64,000 bases of DNA from Fulvia fulva (Eukaryota; Ascomycota; Dothideomycetes; Mycosphaerellales; Mycosphaerellaceae): the NCBI RefSeq assembly GCF_020509005.1, contig NC_063020.1, positions 3,410,001-3,474,000 of the forward strand. The letters run 5' to 3'. Within the stretch, counting starts at the first letter, position 1. Each line of letters opens with the position of its first letter. Below the pieces are notes generated by a model. It saw nothing but the letters and a program-made list of their open reading frames with translations. It was not told the origin of the DNA and did no database searches. Shown here piece after piece: positions 21,711-32,236 of this stretch. The position numbers and the translations under genes are program-made.

Positions 21711-22620
21711 GTGGTCCAGGTATTCGATAGCAGCGACCACAGCAAGGTCCACGAGTGGCTTGCCAAAGACTTTACCACAACGAAGCCCAACGGCGTGTTT
21801 GGTGATGCAACGGGTGATGCAGCCTTCAAGGCCGTCAAAAGCCTTCACGATAAGATGCTCACGGAATACCGTCACATCCCAACATCTACCACAGTTGTGG
21901 ATCTCGAAAATGGGTACAGAAAAATGTGCTGCGAGGCGGCGGAGCCAAGCCTCGTATGTGTACGCCTAAGGCGCTCTCACTATCGCTGCTCTTCCTGTCG
22001 CTGCCCTTCGCATGTCGCTGCCCTTCGACAAGCTAAAGTTAATGCTGTTTCTTTGTTTCCGGGGGAGACCCCCTAGACCCCCCTGCCTGCGGCGCTGTCG
22101 CGAGGTGTTTGTGACACTCCGCTGGGCTCAGCGACCTCCGCTCGAGTGTTCGCAGGCTCACACGTCGCTATGGTGCTGCGCGGTGGATGTCTTCAGCCAT
22201 ATCGTTAGAGGCTGCGGTGGCCTCGCAAGCTCGGCCAATGCCGCAGTCTCCACACGACACGGCTTTAGCCAATGGGCGCGCCGCACCAGCCAGCTAGCGT
22301 TAATGAACTTCGTCCAATCAACGCTGCGCTGGCCGGTGCAGCTGCGCCCAAGTAAAGACGCCTTCGGCGTAATTATATCGTACGCAAACACGTACACCAA
22401 TATTTTGGCCGTCTCAGCCCTGGACCCGCTCAATGTGTCGGACCCGGATGGGAAGAAGTGGGACACCGTGGTGCCGACCTTCAGCGAGTGGGATCTTGCC
22501 AAAGATGCTAACGCCAAGCATGATGAGTTGCTCATACAGAGCACCAAGTTCATGGTTGACCAGAACGAGGTCTTGGGGCGCGTGAAAGCCAAGGGCGTGG
22601 ATGTGTCGGATTGGCTCTAA
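21711..22620 (+). pseudogene. ORF fragments of unknown family interrupted by GC-run sequence
   Basis: The frame at 21711-21960 (GVFGDATGDAAFKAVKSLHD, IPTSTTVVDLENGYRK) and the frame at 22300-22620 (DAFGVIISYANTYTNILAV, VPTFSEWDLAKDANAKHDEL, GRVKAKGVDVSDWL then stop) look protein-like. They are in different frames and are separated by 21985-22200, which looks non-coding: repeated TCGCTGCCCTTCG units and a GGGGGAGACCCCCTAGACC palindromic run. One gene broken by an insertion is possible. No family recognised. Confidence 0.35.
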
Positions 22621-22777
22621 GTGCGAAGGGATGACGAGCTGGATCGATGGAGATCGCCGTCTGGCGTGGCGGATGCATTGTTTGTTGCTGCTTGATGAAG
22701 ATGATGATGGTGTGTCTATTCAGAGAGAGTGTTAAGAGACCGCGGGCAACGCCACCAAGTATTGACGCTAATCTTGA

Positions 22778-22934
22778 TTAAGCGTAGCGACCAAGCGCTA
22801 GCCATCCACCGTAGTGCGAGCTTGCGAGCACGTAAGTGGTGGCGTCAGCGAGGGAGTGGAGCTCTATCACCAGCCCCGGACGATCACCAAGCCCCTCTGT
22901 GATTGGTCAGCTTTAAAGTTTTGGTGGCGCGCAA
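22778..22934 (+). repeat. Dispersed repeat, right-half copy cut by a Tc1-like element
   Basis: Matches the reverse complement of 61580-61722 over about 150 bp: TTAAGCGTAGCGACC, AGCGCTAGCCA, GGCGTCAGCGAGGGAGTG, AGCTCTAT, and CTCTGxGATTGGTCA blocks in the same order. The match ends where the Tc1-like element begins at the TA at 22937. Confidence 0.78.
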
Positions 22935-22936
22935 CC

Positions 22937-23227
22937 TACAGTCCTGGGCATAGTTTTTACAGCCCCTGTTCTTTCACCTTTCCTCATTAGGAAGGATGTA
23001 TCCACTGCTTGGCGTAGCTCACCACCTGGTGTGTCCTCCATTGTTGGCTATTACTGCCTCGCAGCGTTCTCGCATACTCTTGCATATACGTTGTATGTCC
23101 TCAGGTGTGAGCTTGACCCATTCTTGATAGTGAGATTGAAGGTAGCAACACCTTCTGAGATGGACATGGATAGCCGGAAGGGGTTAGCGTAAATACAGGG
23201 GTTGTAAAAACTATGCCCAGGACTGTA
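22937..23227 (-). mobile_element. Internally deleted Tc1/mariner element (non-autonomous)
   Basis: About 287 bp bounded by TA on both sides (22937-22938 and 23226-23227). Terminal inverted repeats of about 30 bp start CAGTCCTGGGCATAGTTTTT and match with one difference. On the minus strand the interior encodes the C-terminal end of a Tc1-type DDE transposase: EWVKLTPEDIQRICKSMRER followed by CEAVIANNGGHT. The catalytic core and N-terminus are gone, so it can only move with a transposase supplied elsewhere. The near-perfect repeats suggest fairly recent insertion. Confidence 0.9.
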
Positions 23228-23571
23228 GGAAAGACACTTCTGTAAGGATCCAAAGATCGAGGCCTTTTACAGTTAGCGTGACGGGCGTTTGCGACTGCAG
23301 ATCCCCTAAAAGGGTGGTTGTCGTCGCAACGAATCAGATCAAAGTGTCGATTCTGCCCGAGGCGGAGTAAGGAGCGAGTGTGGCCAATCCTGCGGCCTGT
23401 CTAGAGCGGATTGGATACGGTAGGAAAGCCTGTCGAAGAACGGAGAGATCCTAGTCAGCCAGGTTGCAAACCATGTGATTTCGCATGATCGTGGTAAGAG
23501 GGTGTAAATGAGGTTCAGGCAAGTTTGATGTCGGCCGGACGCCGGTTCATTCAGCCTGAGGCACTCACTCA
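23228..23571. other. Intergenic repeat-flanking stretch
   Basis: About 340 bp between the Tc1-like element and repeat copy B. No gene supported; ORFs on both strands lack family motifs. Confidence 0.5.
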
Positions 23572-23755
23572 AAAATGTGCTGTTGGCGGTTGTGAACCTC
23601 CAAGGGTAAGCGTAGCGGAGTGGAGCTCTATACCGACCCTTCTGGACTTCAAAGTAGCGTGCGATCCACGCTACCCCTACCCGACGTGCAGTGCTTGTTG
23701 TACGACGACCGTATGTTTGCGAGTTCGCCAACAGGCACAGCGCGGTATGTATCAA
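23572..23755 (+). repeat. Dispersed repeat, partial copy B
   Basis: Shares with 61369-61567 nearly every base over the first 130 bp (AAAATGTGCTGTTGGCGGTT, GAACCTCCAA, GTAAGCGTAGCGGAGTGGAG, AAGTAGCGTGCGATCCACGC) and ends GTTTGCGAGTTCGCCAACAG. It lacks the approximately 25-bp insertion present in copy C. Confidence 0.88.
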
Positions 23756-24096
23756 CAACAATCTGTCAATCGATGGACCGTGCTGCAGATCGCATGAGCA
23801 AGTAGTGATTTCTGCTATGTAACGCTATGCTTGCTTACGGACGCAAAAGCCTTGCTGAAATGCTGGAGTGAAGCTCGCAATCCCAGGTTCAGTCCCTCGG
23901 TCACAATGTACATGGCACATGGTTAACATTGCTTCCAATGGATACCCAAGGTATCTAGCCGCGGATATTAATTCAGGACTCACTTGCGAGCTACGTAAAA
24001 ACTCTTGACCACTTTAAAAGTACAGTACACATTCCCGGAAATCTGGTCTTGCATCGCGATTCATTGTCCACTACTCCCGCTGTGGTCATCGCGACA
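23756..24096. other. Intergenic
   Basis: 340 bp with no recognisable gene or repeat; 3' flank of the secreted-protein candidate. Confidence 0.5.
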
Positions 24097-24363
24097 TCAG
24101 CGACACAAGTCCTGGCATTTCTTCTCGATACAAGCAGAGCACTGCAGAAGTTCAGTCAGTAGAGCATACCACTGTGATATCAGAGGGGCAAGACGTGCGT
24201 AGTTGCCGCTAGGCGTATAATTCCAGCAATACCCTGGGCCCATTGTCCTGCAACAGTCACAATGCGCTCGGGTCTCGAGGCGGTTGGGTTCAAGCACGTT
24301 CGAGATCGATGCGGCAGCGCACGATAGCCAGAGGGAGTGGATAACGAGTTTCAGGAAGCGCAT
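24097..24363 (-). CDS. Candidate small secreted cysteine-rich protein
   Basis: An 88-residue ORF starting at ATG 24363. The N-terminus MRFLKLVIHSLWLSCAAASI is a good signal peptide (basic n-region, hydrophobic core, small residues before likely cleavage). A short spacer ending LETRAH is followed by a mature part with eight cysteines, including a CDCC cluster, GYCWNY, QCSAC and KKCQDLCR at the end. Even Cys number and small size fit a disulphide-rich secreted effector-like or antimicrobial-like peptide. There is no similarity I recognise. A TATATAAG element lies about 145 nt upstream on the same strand. Its position between repeats is typical of effector candidates. A longer in-frame start at 24480 would bury the signal peptide and is unlikely. 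Confidence 0.6.
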   Translation of the reverse strand: MRFLKLVIHSLWLSCAAASISNVLEPNRLETRAHCDCCRTMGPGYCWNYTPSGNYARLAPLISQWYALLTELLQCSACIEKKCQDLCR

Positions 24364-24504
24364 GCTGAATATTGAGGACCGATGGCCGATCGGCGGCGTG
24401 TTTGGTTTGGTATTGCGTAGGTGATGCGCGAGAGCTGGAAGATCACACGAGGATTGTCCTTTGTGTTGACGATTCACCAAGCAGGACGAGCTGCAACACT
24501 ACTC

Positions 24505-24513
24505 TTATATATG
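24505..24513 (-). promoter_or_regulatory. TATA box of the secreted-protein candidate
   Basis: TATATAAG read on the minus strand, about 145 nt before the ATG at 24363. Position is consistent with a core promoter and an approximately 100-nt 5' UTR. Confidence 0.4.
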
Positions 24514-25864
24514 GTCAGTACAACGTCTAGCTAGGATGAGTGTGTTCGTTGACACGAGCTGTCACAACAGCTTGTACTTGTGTACTTGTCGATTCTTGCC
24601 GCCGAATCCTATTAAACTCGCTGCCGCATGGACTGGCCTGGCAAGATGTCCCTCCAAAAAGCTTGCCGACCTTGAATAACGTATTGACTGACTCGAACAG
24701 CGAACAGAGAGTGTTGGTGCAACACACAACATGGGTCAGAAGCAATTGAGTCGACACGTGCCTGAGCAAGCATGGGATGGTTATCTTCTATCCCTGGATT
24801 TCAACAGCAATCCGCTCATCCTGTGTGATGAGGTATGAATGACACTGGTGACCCCCAGTTACCCGATCAGCCCCCACCAGTGACCGACACATTAATTGAG
24901 CTTTTTACTACGAGCACCTCAAACTGCACCTTGAAGACCCTATAGCATCTTTGTTTCCCGTGCACTCGAGCTGGCAACGAGTGGGAAGGGGGGGCCTCAC
25001 GAGCCAGGTGTAGGGGCCCCGCCGATGTGCCCTCCCCGAGGCGCAACAGCGACGTGCAAGATAGTCGTTATTTGACGGAACTTGATTAGAACTTGATTCA
25101 GCAGCTGGGGGTCGGGCGGCGAACTGGGGACCGGGGAAGTGTCGAGGGGTGTCGTCTGTTCAAAGTCCAAGTCATTGTCCCGGTGACTTCAGCGTGTCTT
25201 GATCATTGGCCTGTGTTCATACATACTTTGGTTCTCGCCCTGACCCAACATGTGTAGCTTAGGTACCTCCCGGTACCATCGACCATTCAAACCACCCTTT
25301 GCGTGCGTACCCTCCGGCCTATCCAATCGTACTCCATCAAGGTATGCGCTTAGGATGAGTGGAGAGGAAATGAACTGTAGATTGTTCTTTCTCGATTGAT
25401 GCCGTCAGCAGTGCCGGGGCCCGATGTTGTGTACAAACTGGGCATCATGACTGCAACTCGTGCGTCCTCGAAGAAGCATCCAGGTCTCTGTTGATGCATT
25501 CTGCAGTCCAAAGCGCATCAGGCCAGTGTAGTTCCTTCCGCCTTCTGAGGATTTGCTGACTGTATGTCTTGTGTCTCTCTGGCTATCAGTCGGTCACATT
25601 GTGCCGATATGGTACAGGAGCTCGTCGTCGTTGTTGCTCGATGGCAGACATGAACTGCACCGATCGCTGCACCGACGCCGATGCCTGCCTTCTCACCTGT
25701 GGACAGCCCACTAAATCGTGATTGCGAAGGTGTACTGGGTATGCTTGAAAACGGCATCGATCTTACTGTATTGGCAACATCCTTTGTCGCCGGGACCCAG
25801 AGTATGCGGCTCGATACTCCTGGTCTACTTTAGTCCAACTAGAGCTTTCACGTGCCATACTCAC
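24514..25864. other. Gene-poor stretch with possible TM-domain fragment
   Basis: No full gene. G/C homopolymer runs at 24985-25045 resemble those at 14150-14240. On the minus strand, 25757-25650 encodes SGLSTGEKAGIGVGAAIGA, the start of a single-TM segment common in fungal surface proteins, but it is not continued and no upstream domain is found. Probably a relic exon. Confidence 0.4.
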
Positions 25865-27882
25865 TCACAACCTCATACTTTCGAGAAGAGCATCTGACGT
25901 CCACCAATCCTCACGCTCAATCTGTGCCTTTTGAGACACCTCAACTTGGGTGCTAGTCCTGTCGTCTTGGTCGGGGTTGCTGGAGTACGCAAACTGCGGG
26001 ACTAACCTCACGGGCGAGTTGACATAATCATTGAGGGCACCATAACTGGGCCACTCTGGTGAATTGGGCAGTTTCTGGGTGTTAGGATTGCCAGTGCGGA
26101 TGAAAGAACCCAGATAAGCACGCCACTCCGATGCCATTCCCTTCTCAAAGGCAGTCATCACAGACGTGCGGTTCTGTAAGTAGCTGTTGTCAGCCGAGTG
26201 GGCCACCCAACTCAGTGGGTACTGATGGCCAGTGTAGTTTGTGCCGACGCCTGCCATACTGCGGTGTTAGCGTAACACGTAAATATCAAGAGTTTGATGT
26301 ATTCGGGATAAAGACTGACCAGGTGCGTTGAATCGGAATGTCCAAACCCGATCGGCGCCATGAGCATCACTCATATATTTGCCAATGAGGCGTTCCGAAC
26401 CTGTCATTCCTGCCTCACCGAATGAATTGACACTCTGGATGTATGCTTTGAATCCGCCAAGGAAGAAGTTGTCGGGGCTAGCGTACCCGAAGCCTGCGTT
26501 GACTGGGTAAAAACTTGCGGCCTGATAGACTTGCTGATCCGTCAAGTTCCAGATTGTGTTGGTCGATGGGCTAATGGTCGTGATGTTGCGAGCAGCGGTG
26601 TTCGCACCTTCGTCATTTACCGCGCCCGCAAGGACAGGCACGTTCGCTGTCTTGCCTTTCTTGAAAAGCTGCGTAATAGTATCTGTCAACGTAACGCCGT
26701 CGATCATGGGCAGAAATGCCGCAGATGATCCAAATGTGCGGTTCTGAAATATCCTAATGAGCGTGTTAGTCGTTCAAGTTGCATCAGAGCTGAGGTAGGA
26801 CGTATTCGGTCCGAGCAACTCACCCACTGGTTGCCCTGTACCTGGACAGACTGTTGTATGCATTGACAAGGGATGACACCGGCACGCTCTTAAAGCACTC
26901 GAGCTGACCCTGCCCAGTCGTGCAATTGAGCAAGCGGAAGTATTCAGCATTGCGATCTGTAAGCTCATCGACCGGAAACATTGGCGAGCGTTGGACCGAA
27001 CGAGGAATCGCCTTCTGAAATAAGCCTTGGTTGTCTCCGTCGTACAGGGCCAGCTGCGACACTACGGCGTAACCTGCGCCGGATTGGCCCATGATAGTGA
27101 TGTCGTCGGGATTGCCACCAAAAGCCGCGATGTTCTGCTTGACCCATTGAATGCCCATCCTTTGGTCGAGCAGGCCAGCGTTTGCCGATGGCAGCGATGA
27201 GTGGGCCATGAAGCCAAGCGCCCCGAGTCGGTAAGCTACGTTGACGGCGATGAAGTTCTGGCTTTGACCCACCCAGTCGCTAAAGTCGTTGTTGGGTGCC
27301 GCGCTGTATTGCAAGCCGCCGCCCTGTGGAGAGGTCAGTTGTCAATGCTATCCATATAGGTTATGTAGAGTGGACACACATGAACATAGAACATGACAGG
27401 GAGCTTAGCTTCCGCAGATGCGTTGGCTGGCTTCCAGATCCATAGCTTGAGACAATCTTCCTGTCCCGGCCCAGACCTTTGTCCGACCATGTTTGAGTTG
27501 ATGACACCGTAGGGGGCACCAGCGAATTGCACGCATCGGAGCGCATCGGTCGTCACGTCGACGATGGAAGAATGTTGTGGCGCCAGAGGCTCTGGAGGCA
27601 TAAAACGCAACGAATCTACAGGAGGCGTTGCGTACGGGATGCCTTTCCAACTAGCCACGCTGTTTGGTGGTACCAGGATTAGCCGATATCTCAGTAACAA
27701 GGCTGACTTGGGGCCTAGAGGTCCACTCACGTTCCATTGTTCTGTATGATACCCCTATAACTACCCGCAGGACCCAAGTGAACGACTGGTTCCAAATCAT
27801 TGGCGGGATGGGTCGGATACGACGAAGACTTGGATCTCTGGCGTCCATCAGCTGTCTCATCTTCCCGCACGACATGCGCCAT
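25865..27882 (-). CDS. Type B carboxylesterase (cholinesterase-like), five exons
   Basis: Serine ester hydrolase of broad class. Exons on the minus strand: 27882-27731, 27659-27380, 27323-26824, 26753-26320, 26250-25865; all joins are in frame, about 583 residues. Family marks: SWKGIPYATPPVDSLRFMPP near the N-terminus, EDCLKLWIWKP, the nucleophile elbow ITIMGQSGAGYAV (GxSxG), and late GVGTNYTGHQYPLSWVAH, where the catalytic His is expected. The region after the elbow reads SVQRSP where most relatives have a Gly/Ser-rich turn. Several N-x-S/T sites suggest secretion, but the first exon gives no signal peptide, so the true start may lie in an unrecognised upstream exon. Confidence 0.87.
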
Positions 27883-28086
27883 GCAGATAAGACCTTTGTC
27901 CCGAATACATGGGCATCGAACCAGTGAGCCGGATCTGCGGCTCATAGGACGCAGGGTTGGTGTACGGAAATCTTCGTCGACTGGCAAGCCTCAGGCCAGA
28001 GTACAAGCATAGCTCACCTGGCGGCTTTCGAGTCCTCACTCCAAGACCGCCAGGATGCAGGTGCTTCGGCCGGTCATTGCTTGGTG

Positions 28087-29002
28087 CTAGTTCTTCCCTA
28101 CATAGTCGCGCTTCCATATTTCATCGAACTTCTCCTTATCAACAGCAAACTCTCGAGCGAATTCCCACTCCATTTCGTGCATCTTGGTTCCCACAAGCAC
28201 AAGACTGTGTAAGGGCTTGCCAAGGTCGAATTGCGTTAATTCTTCCAGTGTGCCGGCCACGATCTGCTCACCTTCGCTGCCCAATCGAGCAACACCAATG
28301 GCGAGCTTCTCCTTTGCGGTGATGCCTTGCTGCCTGGTCTCTTCGACTTCGATCATCTGGCTAGCGCATTGAGCCACAGTCATGAAACGAGGTGGCTCGT
28401 ACACAATCTTGCCTCTTGCCAGTGCTTGCAAGTTCGGCTCTTTGACTTTGATGTCGAGCAGCACGAGAGTATGCAGACCCAGACTCGCATTCTCGGCGAC
28501 ACGATCGTAGAAACTGTCCGGCTTCCACGTTTCTGTGAAGAACACCATAGAAACTGTCTGGCCGTAATTGTAAAGACTGAGTCCGGTGGCACCTACCGCG
28601 GTCAGGATCGAGGCGTTAGGCAAAGTCCTTGTAGCGATGTGAGGCTCATGTTGACGACAGCGTAGTGCGAGATCAGTGTGTGTAGTCGCGCTGAACGGGT
28701 CCCCCACGACAAGGAAGGCCACGTCCTTTTCATGAGCACCAGCCAGAATGTCATCGGATTGCGACTCGACCATTTCACGATCAGCGATGATCACGGATCT
28801 GCCATAGTATGCTTCCTACTGGATGTGAACATCAGTCGGGTGCTGTCGATACTAGTGAGTGTCATACCAATTGCTCCTTCTCTACGAGCAAGACAGCTGT
28901 GTAAGCTTCGAGGTAGACACGCTCTGCTCGTTTGACGATTTCAAGACCCTTTGTTGAGATGTCGCGCTCATCAGCGAGGCCCAGGCCGATGATGTACAGC
29001 AT
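28087..29002 (-). CDS. DPH5: Diphthine methyl ester synthase
   Basis: SAM-dependent methyltransferase that tetramethylates the modified His of elongation factor 2 during diphthamide synthesis, in the cytosol. Exon 1 is 29002-28868 and exon 2 is 28815-28087 (52-nt intron; EKEQL joined to [17 protein letters not shown]); about 287 residues, near the usual 285-300. Diagnostic blocks: [16 protein letters not shown] at the N-terminus, [38 protein letters not shown] and [20 protein letters not shown] start at the MLYIIGLGL Met; a Met 20 codons upstream is not family-like. Divergent from SPT3. Confidence 0.96.
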
Positions 29003-29285
29003 CTTGAGGTGAACGTCGCTGATGAACGCCAGCACACGAATGGCATAGAAAATTGCTCGCATGTTCGACCCCTGTCACTTCACTTTAGCGATCTGACGCG
29101 CCGGCCCGCCATCTCCGCAACTCTATACGCGCCTAGCACCACTTCCACTCGCGACAACGCGGCGACAGGTACCCGCACCTCGACAACATCATCTCGAATC
29201 TCTACCGAACCAGATCACCCAGCTTTCGGCTAGACGACACGAGCCTCCATATCAGTCATAGCGCGAGCATCATCCGCCGCCTGCG
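29003..29285. promoter_or_regulatory. Bidirectional DPH5/SPT3 promoter
   Basis: Only 283 bp separate the two divergent start codons. No TATA box is seen; the sequence is CG-rich with CACTTC/GCGACA-like words, as in housekeeping promoters. Confidence 0.5.
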
Positions 29286-31987
29286 ATGGCCGACAACAAG
29301 AATGCAAAGTACCGGACGGAGATCCAACAGGTTCGTACGCATCTCCTTCTGTCGCATGTTCCGTTTCGCGATATGTGTGGCGGGTCACCCGTGATGACCA
29401 GCTTGCCATTCTTATTCAGCTGGTGCGGGCAAGCTACTACTAAGAAGAATCTCCCGGCGTTGATATGGTAGCTACCACCGGAGCACTGGATCCGCACTTG
29501 CGATATTGTCCTCAAAAGTCTTCCTGCCTTCATGCGGACCTCTGGAACTTCATAACTACGATCTTGGATCTCACTTCTGTATCTCTGCCCATCAAGAACA
29601 AGAAGGGCATCCCTACGACAAAATCCAGTGTCATTCTGAAGGCCGCTTCACAACTCAAGACTATCACCATCAATATGGCTTCTAATTTCTCATCCGATGC
29701 TTGGAAGGACCCTGCTGCCTCGAAGCATGAGGCTCCTCCAGATATCTCCAAGGGGGAGACCTCTAAGCTTGATGGCCAGCACCTGTATCAGACATGGGCT
29801 GGGCCACCTGCCATGTCGAAGCCTAGAATATTCGAAGCGCAGCCTGAGCAGAGCAATCCTGTCCCCTATACTCCGGACGTCGATCGACCAGCCGAATTGC
29901 ATAGACAAATCGATACAGGCATGAGTGGAACCACTGTCAACACTGAGAGCAGCTTCAAGGACGCACAAGAGGCCTTGATTTCTCGGACACGGGATGGTGC
30001 TAGAGGTATCACTGGGTCTCAGAGAAACCAAGACAGAGTCGAGAAGGGTGGTAAGCCTAGAGGTCGTCCACCAAAGACGCAAGATCAAAAAGATGCCAAG
30101 CACGCAAAGGCGCCCCAAGATCGGCCACGCCAGAGGAAGAACAAGGCTGGGCCTGCGGACCCGCCTGAGCCAAATCCAAAGAGGAATTGTGAACCTAAAT
30201 CGCAGAAGCCTGCCAAAGCGAGCAAGGATCTTGATGATGGCTCTGGAAATGGTAGGAATGACTCGTGGTTCAAGAACTTCAATGCCCGCGTGAAAAAAGG
30301 ACCGAATGCATTCCAGCCAGGGCAGGGCGGTTCGCTCACGGCAAGATTAGCAGCAGCAGGCGCACTCGACTGGTCACCGTCCGAGCTACACAGATCGACT
30401 GCATGCCATTGCAAGACTTCAAAAGCCGGAGATCGAATCCTCGATCACACCTGCTATCTGCATGCGCCTAATGGAGTTCCCCTCAATGGAAAGTGGGCCC
30501 CGGGCTATTCCTTACAGGCTGGCGTGGAACCACGCCCGGGTGCGCTTCGAGAACTTCTCGGCGATGGCAGACCTGTCGCGGATCGCATCGACAGCGCATT
30601 GTACGCTGATGTCTCGAATGACAAGGGTTCAAATGAAAGTACAGCCGACACTAGCGACTCAAAAGATGAATCTGCCGAGCAAACCGCGGCCGATTCTGGC
30701 TACGAGGCCGAGTCATCGCCTGAGCATTCTTCGTCGACGGCTGAGCCATCGTCAGATGCGACCGCACCAGACTTCGACTGCGTGGAGAGTGAGAAGTAGG
30801 AATCTCCACCAGAGCGCCGTCGAACACGCTCGACAACTGACTTGTGAGAAGTTTCCGCTAGGCGGCGATGCCACCCCCCCCCCCCCGCCATGCAAATGAT
30901 TGGATTGCTAAGAGGATCTTGATGAGCAGTACATCGGTGTTGCAGGATTTCGAGAGATAACCTGCAGTACTGAGATCATGACATCCCTCCAGCGATTTGC
31001 GACGCCTTCTACTACATTCTCACTAGATGCCCATGCTGACGTCGGTTGACATAGATGATGTTCGTGTCCGGAGAGACCGGCGATGTATCACCTGAAACGA
31101 CAAGCATGATTGAGAGCATAGTACAACAGCAAGTCATGGAGATGCTCAAGCGCGCCACAGAACTCGCAGCTCGTCGAGGCGTACGAACAATCAGCACAGA
31201 CGATCTCATCTTCCTCATCCGACACGACAAAGCGAAAGTATCACGATTACGAACATTCTTATCATGGAAAGACGTCCGCAAGAGTGCCAAGGACAGCGAC
31301 GACAAAGGCGCAGGTGGTGGCGATGCAGGAGGCGTGGACGACTTCGATCTTGCAGCAAACGATCCGACTCTAGGCACAGGTCCAAGCGTCGGCACACGAA
31401 ATAGCAAGAACAAGAAAGCCAAAGTCGGCCTCCCTTGGGACGTGTCCAGCTTCTACAGCGAGCAGGTCCCTGAGCGTGAAGACGAAGAAGATGAAGAGGA
31501 AGAAGAAATGAACGCCGCTACCCTGCAACGCCTCAAGCAAGCCGACGAGCGCACCAAAGGCATGAACGCAGAAGAATATCTACATTTCTCCGAATGTCGG
31601 CAAGCATCGTTTACATTCCGAAAGGGTAAACGCTTTCGAGAATGGGCTGGCTTTGGTGTAGTCACAGATTCAAAGCCCAACGATGACATTGTCGATATCT
31701 TGGGCTTCCTAACATATGAGATTGTCACATTACTCACTGAGGAGGCGCTGAAGGTCAAGGCTGCGGAGGATGCGTTAAAGAGGGAGAGCGGTGGAGACGA
31801 GGAGAAGCGAGGACGGAAGAGGAGACGAGAGCCTGGACTGTTTGACCCACCTGAAGAGGCGAGGAGTCCGGTGGGCCCGAAGCATATACAAGAGGCGTTT
31901 CGACGGTTGCAGAAGCCGGATTTGAAGGCGAAGTATATGCATCATATTCCGAAGGGTGGTTGGCAGAGGCCGTTGAAGCTGATATGA
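29286..31987 (+). CDS. SPT3: SPT3, SAGA-complex histone-fold subunit, with 1.7-kb first intron
   Basis: SAGA subunit that helps deliver TBP to promoters; nuclear. Exon 1 is 29286-29330 ([15 protein letters not shown]) and exon 2 is 31055-31987 ([20 protein letters not shown] onward), joined in phase 0; about 325 residues. The joined N-terminus matches the conserved SPT3 start. The histone fold includes [20 protein letters not shown], then [16 protein letters not shown] and FLSWKDVRK. The C-terminal half has [12 protein letters not shown] and [14 protein letters not shown], ending [14 protein letters not shown]. The intron has a GTTCGT donor and CATAG acceptor, is about 1,724 nt, and contains a separate same-strand ORF (29675-30799). 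Without exon 1 the protein could start at MMFVSG, so transcript data should confirm the join. Confidence 0.92.
29675..30799 (+). CDS. Hypothetical AT-hook-containing protein nested in SPT3 intron
   Basis: An uninterrupted 374-residue ORF from ATG 29675. It lies wholly inside the first SPT3 intron on the same strand. Sequence: N-terminal third polar, then an AT-hook-like basic motif [12 protein letters not shown] at about residue 130, a Lys/Pro/Arg-rich linker, a compact central part ([32 protein letters not shown]) with a possible metal motif [20 protein letters not shown], and a Ser/Glu/Asp-rich C-terminus. The frame is also open 70 codons upstream, so the start could be earlier. No family recognised. 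Likely nuclear by composition. If real, it needs its own promoter inside the intron. Confidence 0.65.
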   Translation: MASNFSSDAWKDPAASKHEAPPDISKGETSKLDGQHLYQTWAGPPAMSKPRIFEAQPEQSNPVPYTPDVDRPAELHRQIDTGMSGTTVNTESSFKDAQEALISRTRDGARGITGSQRNQDRVEKGGKPRGRPPKTQDQKDAKHAKAPQDRPRQRKNKAGPADPPEPNPKRNCEPKSQKPAKASKDLDDGSGNGRNDSWFKNFNARVKKGPNAFQPGQGGSLTARLAAAGALDWSPSELHRSTACHCKTSKAGDRILDHTCYLHAPNGVPLNGKWAPGYSLQAGVEPRPGALRELLGDGRPVADRIDSALYADVSNDKGSNESTADTSDSKDESAEQTAADSGYEAESSPEHSSSTAEPSSDATAPDFDCVESEK

Positions 31988-32236
31988 GGGTGGATGAGTC
32001 TTATTGGTTTCCGAGCATGGTGTTGGGATTTCGATATTTAATGGGCAATCAGTGCCAGGCATGAATGTCTGCAAGTGAGCTATCGACGTAGCATGACCTG
32101 GTATGTCCTTCTGAGTTGCTCCAAAATGCAGCTCACGTGATCAACTTTCTGCATGACGCTTAACTTTTTGAGGACATAGCAGTACATCTAACTTCTCTTC
32201 GCCATTCTTCACCTTCACCACCACCACCCGCGCAAG

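Noticed and set aside
22937..23227. Whether the inverted repeats are a hairpin terminator or ncRNA
   Set aside because: TA flanks and transposase C-terminal codons identify a Tc1-like element instead.
23870..23920. Possible tRNA B-box (GGTTCAGTCCC)
   Set aside because: No matching A-box or acceptor-stem pairing nearby; not a tRNA. No convincing tRNA or rRNA gene was seen in the window.
30085..30414. 109-codon minus-strand ORF inside the nested gene
   Set aside because: Antisense shadow of the Lys/Pro-rich region of the plus-strand ORF.
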